Below are positions 24,501 through 37,520 of a stretch of DNA of 64,000 bases, one piece after another (position 1 is the first letter of the stretch; every line of letters starts with the position of its first letter). A program made the translations under genes and the position numbers. The stretch is from Atrichornis clamosus. Its lineage: Eukaryota > Chordata > Aves > Passeriformes > Menuridae. The stretch covers positions 1 through 64,000 of the forward strand of contig WBMZ01012041.1 of the NCBI GenBank assembly GCA_013400975.1. The letters run 5' to 3'. The notes under the pieces were generated by a model. That model had not been told where the DNA came from, ran no database searches, and worked only from the letters and a program-made list of their open reading frames with translations.

Positions 24501-26459
24501 GCTCATGAAAGAAATACTGTGATTTCAGAATATTTTGCCAGCACTGTACATTAAAAATGAGATGCTTCTCACTCTAGCACTTGAGTGGACAGTGCCATTT
24601 CTAAGCAGAACAGCAATTCCATTTAAGTTTCAAATATTAAATGAATGCATTTTTGTTTCACACAGGTGCTTTCATCCACACACTTTCTCTTGGTGTCAGC
24701 AAAGAGACTTTTAAAGTAAAAGTTTCAGAAGCTCCCAAAGTGAGTCTTCAAAAGTGAGTAAGGGACTGGGGAGCCTGCATGACTTGAGAATCAATGGGAC
24801 CTTAGTGCAGCTAAGTATGTTGTAGCAATCCCTGAAATGGCAGCACATGAGCACAGCTCTGAAACCAGCCTCACCCCAGGCGTCCGAAGAGCTTGCTAGC
24901 TCCATCACAGGCACACAGACAGCGCCAGGCAGAGGCAGACTCAGGCGGGTGCCGCTGCAGCCTGAGCTGAAGCAGCCATCAGGATTTCCACACCCTCCCT
25001 GGCATGCAGTGCCACGTGCTCTCTTGTTTCTAAGCTCAGTCACTTCCAAAAATGGAAATTAAGCTCATGCACCACTTAGTATTTCTGAAATTCCCATCCT
25101 CAGGAATCTCACACACAAGCTAACTTCAACTTGGCTGTTCTCATTTTCTACAAAACTCTACAAGATAAACTGCCTATAGGAAACCATGTGTTGAAAGTTT
25201 GGGTACCCTAATTCCTTCTACCATTAACAATTTGTTAATGCTGCGTCTAGATATAATTTGTTTTAAAATTTTCTTTAAAGAAATTACAAAATACTTTCCT
25301 ACATTCTATCCTCAAAATAACTGCTTCTCTCTGAAAAATCAAGATATCGCCTCCTTTTTGTCCCAAATTATGCAAACCAAGGGTATACAAATATATTCAC
25401 CCAATGTAAAAGGTGGGACTATATATTAACAGATAAGACAAACCTGCTTCCAGGAAATCAGATCCTTTCTTTGCTTTTGCACTTGTTACAGAAAAGGAAA
25501 TGAAGCCCAAATTTGCAATTCAACAAGGTTAGTTCGGTGTCAATAAAATACCTTTCATCAACGCTTTATAGCCATTGTACTTGGATATCTTCATTTGCAT
25601 GCATTTGCCTCATGTGGCAGGGCTCACTTTCCTAGGTATGTGTTCATCTTTTTTAATATCCATCAAAAAATTGGCTCAGAATCAGCTCTTTAGTGGTTTA
25701 AGTTCATCCACTCACACAGGTAATCCATGAAAGAACAGGTATTTTAAATGCTCCTCAGAGAAATAAATAGCAGCTTTATTTGTGGTTTGGGTGTTTTAGG
25801 TACTCCCATAAAGAAAAATAAATACTGTTTATGATCACTGGTTATATACTTGTAGTAACCCATTTCTGAAGTCCCAAAATCTCATAGCCTGGCACCAGGA
25901 TCTCAATGCTATATGCAGGAATGGTGATCTATGTTGTTTAGCAGTGCTTGAACTCTGTCAGAGCTGTTGCTGTTGCCTATGCCTTCAAAGCCACTCAAAT
26001 CCACCCAGAGCAGCAGTTTGCACACAGCCAGACCTGGGGCTGGAAGAAGAAGGCTGAAAACCAAATATTTGCACTGTGCTGGGAGGGAAGGGACAGCCAA
26101 ATGCAGCCTCCTTGGTTCTGCTCTTTGCTTCTGCACTTGGGCTATCACTGCTTCCTTTCTCCAGGCCAGTAGCTCCTTTTCTCCTTTCCAGCAGATCTGG
26201 AAGGCAAGGAAAATGCCCACCTCCCTGCCTCTGCAGCTCAGCTCCAGCAGGCTGGCAGGCAGGGTCCTTCCCAGAATATCCATCTGCTTGAAAGGGGGAC
26301 TTAGAAAAAGCAGCAAGCTACATCCTCCTGACTGGGAGGTAGGGGCTTATCCCTCTATGTGGGAAGAAAACACCAAGCACAGCTGTGAGGATGTGAGCAC
26401 TAAAATGCCTCTCTACAGGGCTGCCTAGTCTTGCCCTGTTATAAGCATCTACCTTTTTA
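21564..26459. other. Single-copy noncoding DNA
   Basis: The first ~150 bp after the LTR and the 25930-26430 part are GC-richer; the remainder is AT-rich. The 153-codon plus-strand frame at 25967-26428 and the overlapping 135-codon minus-strand frame at 25909-26316 show no domain and lie on opposite strands of the same GC-rich DNA, which favours chance. No repeat family is recognised. Confidence 0.5.
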
Positions 26460-26640
26460 TGCACTGCAGCGATGATGTGGGGCCTCCGTATTGCAGGGGC
26501 TCGTAAAAATAAGCAACAGCTACTGTGGATATTTATTGCCTAATTTGGGGAATCTTATCTCTCAAGCAGCAGCAAACAGAGTCATTTGAATAACAGTTGC
26601 TGGCTGAGATGCACATGAAATCAGAAGAATTTGTTGGACA
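26460..26640. promoter_or_regulatory. Candidate conserved noncoding element
   Basis: Repeat-free block with a GATGATG run, TATTTATTGCCTAAT, a GATA-like CTTATCTC and TCATTTGAATAAC. It has the even composition and motif spacing of an enhancer-like element. Appearance only. Confidence 0.2.
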
Positions 26641-27289
26641 AAGTCTTTTTAATGTTCATAGCACAATAGGACTTTCTGGAGAGGGATAGGACAGAGGTGC
26701 ACTTGAGGAGTGGATGGAGAGCAGCAGCCACCTGGCAGGATGCTTTGATGGGAGCCCCCAGTGCTGGCAGACGAGACAGAGCCATGAGGCTGCCTCTTCA
26801 TCCCTCATGCATGGGGTAGGCACAAGGGCAGGAGATCTTACCCATAGGTCTTGTAGGGGTCCTTTGCCCAGGTCTTTTAGGGAGCCATCTTTGTCCAAAG
26901 TCAGTGTCAAGCTTTGCCTCTCTGTGCAATGAAAGATTTTAAAGAAAATCCTCTTCAGTGGGATTGTCCCAGGACATTCTGCAACATGGAAATGATAATG
27001 TTTACAGCTAGATTAGAGGTAATCTCTTCATGGTCGAATTGTATCACATAGAACAGTTATCAAGTATGTAACTGGTTGTTTTATTGTAGAAGGTGGAAAC
27101 TAGATTGCCCTAAGACAGCCCTGCCTCGCTTCCCCCCAAGAATAGAGAGGTATATGCACTCAGCTGGTAGTTTATAATAAAGTCCTTCAGGAGTACATTT
27201 GCCTATGAATACTTAAAGAAAGCTTCTGCTTTCTACGGTGGATAGAAATTCATACTTTTATCACACTTTTTTCTTAATGACCTTCTGCC

Positions 27290-27720
27290 ATAAGAGCAAT
27301 TTGCTTAGTCCACTCCAGGTGATTTTGCATGATTTGCAAATCTAATTTTTATCTCCACGTCTCACATTTGAAAATTTTTTGCCACCATATTAATTTAACA
27401 TTTTTATCTTTTACCTACCCAGACAGCTCATCGTGACCTTTAAATTCACTTACAAAGGATAACCCATTGGTTAATCTGGACCAATTGGCCTCAGTTACAC
27501 ACTTGGTGACAAACCATTATTTCTACCCCCGTTCTTTAATTGGCCAGAATGCTCTTTTTTATCAGATATATTAGCTGTCAGAAGTGTCTGCTAGCCTTTG
27601 CGTACTTCCTGGATAGTGTCCAGGTCATTAAAGCAACATCTTCTGTTCAAGTCTGGAATATTTATTCTGTGCCAAAATCCTAACTTTCTCCCTGCTTTTA
27701 ATTAATTAAAGCCTAAAGAA
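27290..27720. promoter_or_regulatory. Candidate conserved noncoding element with paired homeodomain palindrome
   Basis: AT-rich, repeat-free block with octamer-like GATTTGCAAAT (near 27330), TTAATTTAAC, CATTGGTTAATC, CCAATTGGCC, a GATA-like TTATCAGATA (near 27559) and TCATTAAAG. It ends in the perfect 14-bp palindrome TTTAATTAATTAAA (27697-27710), which contains TAAT-TA-ATTA, a two-spaced pair of homeodomain cores. The density of such sites suggests an enhancer; no conservation test was possible. Confidence 0.33.
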
Positions 27721-29295
27721 TGCTGGATGGGTCATTCTACAGGCAAACCTTTTGAAATTGGAAAACTGATACGAAATGTTTCATGCTCCTTTTTCTTTTA
27801 CTCATTCAGCAGTTTTGCTTCACAAATCACAATTTTATACTATTTAAATTTCATCTGGTTGAAGTATTTTACTTTTATTTCTGCTGAATTATTTTGCATT
27901 ACAATAAGGCAGGCACCGTTTCATGGGCAAAGAGGGAACAGCAGGAGCTGAAGGGGCTGTAACCCCCAGCATAGGATGGGAGAGCAGCATACCTCTCCAT
28001 AGTCATTCTCCGCATTTCTAAAGGGATGAAGTTTCATCAGGAATGAATCCTCTGAGAATCAGAACCACTTTTTGAGAAAAAATAACGCCCCACAACTCTA
28101 GCCAGTTACCACGAACCTCTACACACCTGCCTGCAGGGAACAGCCAGGCGGCTGAATCCCACCTCCCATGTGGTGCTACAGCAGATACACCTCCTCAGGG
28201 TGCTCAGGCACTGCTTGTACAGCAAGCACACATGGTCCACTACCTCTCTGTATTTAATGTCTAACAGAGATGCTGGTAACATTAATAGTCCTTCATCCCT
28301 TGCACTCCCAGAGCAGTAACATCAAGATTTTGACTGCCTTGGTGCCATAAATATTCTACTCACCAGCCAGGAAGACCTGGTTAAAATGAACTTTTACAAT
28401 GAAATTTTACTTATTATTTTATACCACTGTGTTTATTGCCATTCATAATCTGTATTCTCTGTCAGTGACTCACAACAGAACAAAGGATTTCTTGAAAGGA
28501 GATGTGGTTAAGTGTGGTGATTTCTTCATATCTATGTAGCAAAATGTTGTTCATTAAAGACACATCTTGTATTATCTCTTGTTATCTCCTTTATGCCAGT
28601 CTTCAACATAAAATTCCAAAGTCATCCTGTGATAAAAATGGATTGACAGTCGTCAAAATGTCATATTCCAGTTTGTTGGTGCTACATGAATTTGAAAACA
28701 AACCTACCTTGGTGAAAATCTGTTTTGTTACAAATACTTCTTGCAGCTTCATGTTCTTCCAGAAGTAATATTAACACTCTGTGAAGTGTAAGACTAGTGT
28801 CTAAAGGTATGCCAAATGGAGATGTTAATTTGAACGGCAAATGATGAAAATTAATGTAATACTTCTATTCTTCCTTTATGTTTTGGCCTATGAAGCAAGA
28901 TCAAAGCATTTTAAAAGTAGTAGGGTTTTTTTGCTGGTTCTCTGCTTTCTGAGTATGTTCCTTTTCATATTTATTTCTTGTTTAGATTTGGATGATCTTT
29001 GAATAGTTGAAGAACGTTTCTGGAGGAGCAGTGTTCCTGTTTTGCTGTTTGATCAAGGATCAAACTTCACTATTGTTTGGATTTTTCCCACAAAAAAAAA
29101 ATGCTTTTCAGGCAAAACGACAACCCTTAGGTAAAGTCATGGGGGCCACATGACCTGAATGAGGCAGAAGGGCTCTGCTAGACGTGCTGCCTATTGAAAC
29201 CTGCAGTGTCACCTATCAGCAAGCCCTTCAATCTCCAGGACACCGTATGTTTAAATGTTGTGTAAATACAGCCTTTGCACTTCCATTTATCTTTG
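27721..29295. other. Single-copy noncoding DNA
   Basis: Unique sequence without recognised exon or repeat. Frames up to 88 codons (28502-28768) are AT-rich and unlike known proteins. Confidence 0.5.
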
Positions 29296-29500
29296 TCTCG
29301 CTTCTGCCGTGGCGCTGCCAAACAATGCTGGGAGCAACGGGGGTGGGGTGAGCACGGGGCTGGTGCGGGAGCACATCTGCCAGCGGGCTGATTGAAACGT
29401 TCAGGGGGTGAGCACCGGCCTCGCTGATGAAAGGCAAGTCCTGCGCTGCACAGAGTCTGTCTCAGCACGGACTGGGATAGGCTGCTCGGATTTTCAAGCC
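29296..29500. other. CpG-richer patch
   Basis: About a dozen CpGs in ~200 bp at roughly 58-60% G+C, set in AT-rich DNA. A minus-strand frame of 130 codons crosses it (29178-29570) without recognisable domain. It could be a weak orphan CpG island or simply a GC-rich segment. Confidence 0.35.
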
Positions 29501-32500
29501 TAGTGTGTTTTTTGTAAGCTGAGGTCTCATGTTTGCAAAGGGTCAGAAGATGCAGTTGCATAGATCCCATTCAAGAGGAGGCCCTTTACGTGCATTTATT
29601 CTTAAGAAACGATTTTGTTGTAGCTCAAAAGAGCCTGTATCTTGGTCATGTTTTTTATTTTTCTCCCATATGTTATAGTAAATGTAAGTCTCTCAGAATT
29701 GTCTTTAATTTTGGCATCTAAGCCTGGTGCAGACATTTTTCCTGAAGGCTTGATTTCTATGACTGTTCTGTTTTCTGATTTTGTTAATGGATAAACAGTC
29801 TGCTTAAAGAGATTATTCCAAAGGTGGGAAGATCAGACTTTAAAAATTAGTGTTGCAAAAGTTAAGTTTGTGTCTAACATATGAAGCTGTATGCCTGAGG
29901 AACATCTTGGAAGCCAGGAGAAAATCCAAAAATTTGCCTGTGGACCAAAATGTGAACAACATTTAGAAAACACGATAGAAAATACAGAATGACAAACAAA
30001 GGAATAAAAATTAAACTGCACGTAGTTGCAGTTAGTTGGTCTTCTTCAGTACTGTTTCTTATGTACATTGGGCAAGGAAAAATTAAACCTGGGGTATTGT
30101 CTAAGTTTTTAATTTGTAACTTAATACTCCTTCATATATTCTCTATGGAAGTAAAATATGTATAACATGAATACTCTAGCTCAGTGGTACCCAAAATCCA
30201 AATAGAGAATGCATAAAAAGAAAAGTAAGAAGTCACAAGGAAATCCCCATGTCAACATGCTCAACAATTCAGTTTCCTAAAATCAGACTCATATATTACA
30301 GGGCATATATTAATTATGCTTTTAAAAGACTTTGCATGAGAATATTCAGAATAGCTGAAAAAAGCAAATCTTGTGTAGGAAAGTCACTCATCCTGCCAAA
30401 TTTGAAGGCACCACTCCAGAGAATTTGCATTAGAGTTCCTCAAACAAATTATTTTTTTAACATGACAGTCATTTTACTAACCTGTCCTCAGAATCAGCTG
30501 AGTCATTTCTAATTGAATTCTTTCAATTCAGCCATCCTGAAATAAGCCACTGAATGAAAAAATTTCCTCTCACAAGGCTGCAGCTTGTCAGCTGAAAACA
30601 GAGCATCCAGAGAGGATCAGTGTACCCTGCACGTAGCGGGGGCTTGTGCTGTTGTGTTCCTGCAGGTGGTGAGCACATGGGACACAACACCATTCAGGCA
30701 TCATCTCCAGAAATGCTTTCTTCCAGTACTTTCAATGGCAGCACCTTTGCTTTCCATGGAGCTGAACACAGTGCTATATCTCTGAAACAAGGCAGGTGGA
30801 GGACTGTGACTCAAAATATCCATTTTAGCACCAAATATAGAACTCAAGTTTTGGCTCAAACTAACTTACTCATTATTTTCACTACACAAGCCGATCAGAA
30901 ATTGAATTGAGGAGACTCTCATAGACAATGATGAACTCTCTTCTAACTTACCTTCTTGCAAAGAAGGGGAATAAATCTCCTTCAGTGAAAGCAAGATACA
31001 ACTAGGGTTAATTTTATGTCATCTGAATCCACAATAATTTATTCTTCCCGTTTGTCAGCTGAACTGCTGTGTTATATGTAATATATTAGTACTGCAATCT
31101 CTCAGGATATGTAGGTCCAATGTGCTGGTATTCCAGCACCATGTTTGATATAAAACAGTCTCTGGAGAAAACCAGCACTAAAGGTAGGAATGACGGCAGC
31201 ATTTGTCAGTGCCAAGCTCAGTGTCTACAGCCTCCTCAACATTGTTAGCTGTTGAGCTCTTGGCTTGTTTGGCTGCTTTTTGAACATGTTCAGCCTATGA
31301 ACTCTTCTGGATGTCAAATTGCAGTTGATGATCTGTTTCTTGGAACTAGAAACATTTGGTGGGATTTTACAGGGACCGTGGAAATCAGGTGCAAACCACT
31401 GACTTTGCCAAGAAAACAGCTTCAAAGCCTATTGTAAGGCTGAAGGAGGGGATGTAATCTGGGGGCAGGCTTTGTCCATTTCTCTGTTTGTCATTTCTGA
31501 TCTGTATTAATATTCATCCTAACCCAACCCCAGTGGGAAATTACTATGCATTTGTTCTAAATCGGTCAAAACTCCTGAACCAGCCATATGGTGTGAATCC
31601 CTGTTTGTCTGGTAGCACAGAGTCTATCTTTCACAGCCCTGATGCACATACAAAACTGTCTGCTTTCACTGCTTCATAGCAGTGTTGTAAATATAACTGA
31701 ACTTGTGAAAGAAACAAGGTGTTAATTGATGGTGTACATATTCGTCCTCATAAACGTCTGCTCCTAAACTACTTTTCACGGTTTCTAAGGAAACACTTAT
31801 TCCTTAAAATGGCCAAGGTTCTTGCTCATAAAACAGTTAAAAATCTTAATTATCTAAAGCACTTTTTGCTGCGAGGGGAAAGGTGTAGATATAGCCCATC
31901 TGTATATTCAACAGTTACTTTGAACTCAGAGGAAAGGAAGATTTTGTCAGCACTGACTGTAGGAAACCATCAATTCGCACATTATGGGAAATGTGATACC
32001 ATATTTTCAACTCCAGTGCCTGACTTTCATAATTAAGACTGTGCTAGACATGCCAGAAGAAGGGGACTGTGTGTCTGATCATGTGCAGGCAGTTAAGAAC
32101 AGTTGTCTGTGATGGCTTCACTCACCTTACCTGTTCATTTTATCCAACCGTGCTGAGATAAGTTGGCATCACATAAAGGGAAGGTCATTGCCAACAACCC
32201 CTGTGCCTTCCTTTCTGTCATGGTTCATGTTGCTTTGCTTTCCCACTGCATCCCACCAGCCAGGTTGGAGCAGGTGTCAAACCCAAGGGACCAAAGCTGG
32301 AAACCAGCTGCCTATTGATGTATCCCTGGGCAATGGATCCTCTTGGGGTTTTTCCCCAGCCTAAAGCACACTAACTTCAGAAATTCCCTGGGCTCATGTT
32401 CTTTTTCTACAAGAGCAACATCTGTGTTGGTCAAAATAAGATTAAGGTTTATGAATCAGAACATGTGTCTATAATGCAATGCCTGATTTACGTTTAAAAC

Positions 32501-34614
32501 ATATATGGGAACCTCTGTAACTCAGAGAATGTAACCACTGTGACAAAAGCCACATTAAAAAATCACCAGATCTGAACAGACCTGGTAGGATACCTGAGCG
32601 TCAGGAGTGATTTGTGTGCCTGCTGACTTACACTCTGCAGTGCAGCTGTGTGCCCCCCTCGAAACACTGCATGTCCTCCAACTCTTGGACATGTTCTGAT
32701 CCCTTCCCTTAACAGAGACAAAGGAAGGGATGCTCAGGAAAGCTACTGAGGGCTTTTGCTGCCCAAAAATGACCATTCCTGTCATACTGATCCTTCTCAC
32801 AAAACTTCATGACATAGTCTAAGAGTCATCTCTTTATTATTGCAAGCAAATCTTCAGAAAAAGAATATGAAGGTCTGTGATTTTATATTCCCAAATCATT
32901 GCTTGAAAAACAGACTTGTAAGTCTGCCAAATCCTTGGCTCTGCTAATACTCTAAAGCTTTCCAGATCCATACAAGGATGAGGAATGTTCTGTGGCACTC
33001 AAAATCCTTGCAGTTTCAAAGCATAAAATGAGGTGCCCTGTATTTCTGAGGCACAGATTCCAATTGGCATTTTTTTATTACCCCCATGCACTACTAGTCC
33101 TCCCCAATTCATTTTTAGATGGGATTATACTTTTCCCCAGAAAGAAAAGGGAATTGTCCAGACTGTATTGTAATGTCTGAGTCGCTGCCAAGAAGATTAC
33201 AAAACCATGTGGATAAACCTGCCCGATTTCAGGTGGACAACTTGTTGTTATCAAATAACTCTCCATCAGTCCTGTCTCTCAGCCACTCAACAACTGCCTT
33301 GGTAGAAATTACTGAACACATTTTCACTGCCATAAAAATTGGCCAGGGCTATATTTCTGGATTCCAAGAAAGCTTCTGACAGCCAACCATGATACTTTAT
33401 GTAATAAGTTGTCAGCACACTGTGTATCACCTAACGCTGTCACTTGGCTTAGGTCAAAGCTGTCAAATTGCCAACAAAATATTGTTACTAGAAGCACTAA
33501 ATCTTCTCTTCAGCCTAGTCCTGTTGGGGTCCATCAGACATAGTCCTTGGCCTGTTATTGTTTATGCTGTGTTTAAATGACCTATCACATGAATATGCAT
33601 GAAAAACAAAGCTTACATATATGTAGACAACATTGCCAGCAGATGCTGCAGTCACTTTTCAAAAAGATCTGTGAACCACTAGGGGAGGACCACTTATGGT
33701 CTGCTTATGGTTTTAAAAGCATGCATATAAAATGTCTCAGATCACCATCATCATCAATGCTTAGAGCTTCTCTGTTATACTTGCAGTTTACATTTACATT
33801 GTACATTAAATTGTCATCTGAGTTATAGGTTTGACCCTTTGACTATAAAAAAAGATGAATTTTTGAAAACTCTGCAACGCTGGGTTGAGGGGCCAAGAGA
33901 CAAGAGAGACACCCGAGAGGGGGATTTGGGAGCTGCCCTGCCTGGGATGCAGCTGTGAACTGCCCAATGCTGCTGATCTCTGAGGACTTCTCTTTTCCTT
34001 TCTTCTGGGCTGTGGTGTAACAATTGCTCAACTGATCCTAGAGGTGGGAATGAGAAGAAAGAGTCTATAATCAGGACAAGACCTCAGTTGAGAGTGTGAG
34101 ACCATAAAGCCTGAATTGTGGGTCTGATGCTCACACTGCAGAGATGGCTTTGGGGAACAGAAACAATTTTGTCTCTGTTATATAAAAAGAAGAATTAAAG
34201 GGACCAAAGCAGTGCATTGTCTTCTCTTTTTCCAAATATCTTCAGCCAGCCTTGTAAAAACACAGCCTCCCTAATGCAGTCCACACAAGCTAGTAGTCTC
34301 AAAAGCACAGAGGTGTTTTAAGGATGTGCACATGTCCATCATTACCAATACATGCTGCAAAGTGTGCAAAACAATATTGTGCAGTCTAACTTGTTTGGCA
34401 GCAAGTAGAGGGTCGAGAGTGCCACGGTCACTGTGATTTCTTCTTGGCCCCTGAAACATCTGTGCATTGGTACTGAAACTTTACACTGATGAAACCCCTC
34501 TAGCATTAGTGGGAGTAATTCTTGTTGTCTTGGAATGAGCAAGAACTGAGCCAGGCCCTTGGAGAAAGTGCTGCAGTGAGAAATTCTTACATATCATCAT
34601 GAAGTATCATATAG
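29501..34614. other. Single-copy noncoding DNA
   Basis: About 5 kb of AT-rich unique sequence. Frames are at most 105 codons (31719-32036, plus strand) and match nothing I know. No repeat family recognised. Confidence 0.55.
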
Positions 34615-34963
34615 GTAGAGAAGACTGAGGAGACCTCATTGTGGCCTTACAGTACTTAAAGGGGGCTTGTAAAAAAGAGAGAGAGTGACTTTTTACCTGG
34701 GCAGAGAGTGATAGGACAAGGGGGAACAGTTAAACCAAAAGAGGAGAGATTTAGATTAAGTGATATAAAGAAATTCTTCCAGTAAGACACCTGAAAAGGC
34801 TGTCCAGAGAAGTTGTGAATGCCCCATCCGTGGAAGTATTCGAGGCGAGGCTGAATGGGGCTTTGGGCAACCTGGTCTAGTGGCTGGCATCCCTGCCTGT
34901 GGTGGCAGGGGTTGTAGCTATATTAATTTTAAGGTCCCTTCCAACCCAAGCCATTCTATGGTT
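34615..34963 (+). mobile_element. CR1 LINE, 3' fragment, plus strand
   Basis: The left end still encodes the last residues of CR1 ORF2 (GDLIVALQYLKG at 34629-34664), after which comes the CR1 3' UTR. Diagnostic phrases are AAGGGGGAACAGTT, AGAGATTTAGATTAAG, AGAAGTTGTGAATGCCCC, the GGCAACCTGGTCTAGTGG region, and the terminal AAGGTCCCTTCCAACCCAAG followed by CCATTCTATGGTTC. A short GA-rich run sits at 34672-34686. About 350 bp remain of a full-length element; it is non-coding and dead. Confidence 0.95.
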
Positions 34964-37379
34964 CAGCAAGGCAGAGATGCAGACCAGGAATTTCAAAAGT
35001 AACTTATGATTTGAGGCTCCTCAGTTTCTAGATACCTGGTGTAAGGGTCTAGAAAAGGCCTTAGTTTCCATAATGCTGAGAATTAATAGTGTCTAAAATT
35101 TAAGTTAAGACATCAACATTCCATGTTGATATGCTGCTCTAGCCTAAAATAATATAAAGCTCAGGCACCTGTGCAAACTGGATGAGAAGGCTCAGTGCAT
35201 CACCTTACACCAGTCCTTGCAGAAGTACCTCCACCTGAGATGTTTGCCCTTCTAGTCACAGCAGCTCTATCTGTACTGCTAAGTTAAATGGAGGACCTGT
35301 TCTCTGGCACTATGGCTCAAAGGCAGAGCCTTACCAGCTGCATATCACTGGGCTCTGGCTCTCCCTCGTGCTCTGCAGGATGCTCCCACAGGCCTGGGAT
35401 ATAAATGTGGTGTTCTGGCTTTGTCATTGCTGTATTTGGTGCTGAATAACGAGGCTTGCAGACCATGACGGTGATGTTTTCCTAGAAGGAACTCCAGGCA
35501 CTGTGCTCCAGCTGCACGGAATGAGGCATTGAAGAGAGTGTCCTGGATGCCTGCAGGACAGAAGTTCCAAAACTTGGTCTGCCCTCCCTGATTGCACCAA
35601 TTGCATCCCGGTGCTCCCTGAGGGAGAGAAGTTGGCACACCTCAAGACCATGCCGATGTGTGAGCTAACAGCTAATCACTAAGTAGCCTGGATGGCCAGC
35701 AGTCAGGCTTGCTCCCTAGCCCTGCGTCATTTAGCAGCACAGACACAGCCTGTGTCAACTTGATTTTTGCTTTGAGAGCAAGCGCCAGGATCACAGAAAC
35801 ATCAGTGGGGTGTAACGTGTGACTGTGGCTCCTGGATCACTCTACCAGTTCAATCCAGGCGTGACACATCCTGGAGTCCCCTCCACCGCTGCTCATTGCT
35901 TTCCAGGAGCCCTGCCCGACACTTGTGGTAATTTGTGCCTAATCCTGAGGTTGCTTGAGAGATGAACAAAAGATGAAATCATCTTATTTGGCAGCTTTAT
36001 GTATGACTGGCAGGAAAAAAACCCCAAACTTGAGTCCCTTTTTTCCTTTTAATATAAAGCAACCGTTAGGACCATTTACAGATCTACACATTTAGGTTCT
36101 TATTGCTTTGGTTAATGATTTGATTTAAATGGCAGCAAAGGTTCTACTAACTTTGCCCTATTGATTATATGGGCAATAACCAGATACAATTATTATGCCA
36201 AAATGCATTCTTATATTAATGCTGATATGTAGGCATTTCAAAATATAAAGCAGCAGTGGATATGTTGTGACTCAGAGCAGAGAATCAAAGTCACAGCATG
36301 GGATGGCAATAAAGAAAAGAACACAGTAATGAGGAGAAAAGTCTAAGGGAGAAAAAAAGGCAGCACTTGACAGACTCTTTGCAAGTTAGAAAACAAGCAG
36401 TTCTGAGAGCCGCATTGTTAATGAAGCCTAGTTTACTATGAAACTGTGTCCTATATTCCTGTTCCACGCCTCCTCCCCACCAACCATCCCAAATCCTCAC
36501 CACGTTCCCTATGGCCTTGATATCCTCTCACAGCATCCTCCCCTCATCCCCTTGTCCTCCCCCAGCACTGTCATCTCTCTGCCATCCCCCATGCTTCCCG
36601 AGAGACACCATGAGCCCCGGCCTGTCCCAAGGGATGAGGGTGCTGACTGTCTGGCCACCTCCTGCTTGGCCAGCTGGCAACCAAACCCCGCAGATAACTG
36701 CTGGTCTCAGGCTCCTGCCACTGAGCTCCTCCCCGAGGAAATCTCCAGCATAGCATTGCCTTGGATCCTTTTTCCTTCTGCAGATGCTGCTTTTCACAGT
36801 TTCTGATAAACTCACGTATCTGAGACCTAAAGTCAGTAAAACTTGTTTACATCAATCATCAGTGGATTAAGGAAATTACGAGCAATGGGATGAGATAGAA
36901 TGAGGGATGGAGTCTTAGGAAGTTGAGGTCTAAGTCTTTTTTCTTTTTCTTGCAAAACTGGAAAACTGTATCAGAATTCCTGTCCAAATGAGAGCTACAA
37001 CAAACAGCTCTGATCTCAGTTACAGCCTCTTTCAAAAGCTCATTCTCCCGTTAAAGAGAGATTCAGGTTAGCTACATTCTGACATAATATAAAGTTCACA
37101 TAAATAAAGACCAACACCTAAAACAACCTCAGTTTTCCTCAGCCATTGGTAAACCATGGAAAAAGTAATGCTGCTCTCTAAAAAAACTGCAGCTGCTTGT
37201 ACAGGTCACTCCAAGCTTTGGCTCATAGCCATGTTCCTCATTTTAACTGTGACTTGTGGAGTCATGAGGCTCCCAGTCTTTCATCCCAGGGTGTCTGGGG
37301 ATAGCTGAAGCAGATATGACGTGAGAAACAATCGAGAAGTTTCAGCGTTCACAGCAACGCGGGATTCTGTGCGAGACTG
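34964..37379. other. Single-copy noncoding DNA
   Basis: Unique sequence, including a C-rich segment at about 36470-36720 with overlapping frames on both strands (122 codons plus, 95 minus). These read as compositionally biased chance frames. No repeat recognised. Confidence 0.5.
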
Positions 37380-37520
37380 CTTGATGGCATAATTAAAGTC
37401 TAATTCAGAGACCAGAATTAAAGTTCATCTGCCAGTTCTACCATTTCCCCCTGCCTTTGGACCTTTAATTTTGCTAGATTAATAATATTATAAGAGAATG
37501 CCTATGGATATTTATTTCTT
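37380..37520. promoter_or_regulatory. Candidate conserved noncoding element
   Basis: Short AT-rich block with ATAATTAAAG, GTCTAATTC, GAATTAAAG, TTTAATTTTG and GATTAATAATATTA, that is, five or more homeodomain-type cores in about 120 bp with no repeat. Appearance only. Confidence 0.22.

Noticed and set aside
25909..26428. Overlapping 153-codon plus-strand and 135-codon minus-strand frames
   Set aside because: Open frames on both strands of the same GC-rich stretch point to composition rather than coding.
32218..32400. TGTCATGGTTCATG at 32218, similar to the start of some avian LTRs
   Set aside because: No matching end, duplication or polyadenylation signal could be paired with it.
33675..33695. 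CCACTAGGGGAGG, partly like a CTCF core
   Set aside because: Mismatches at conserved GC positions of the motif; too weak to call without binding data.
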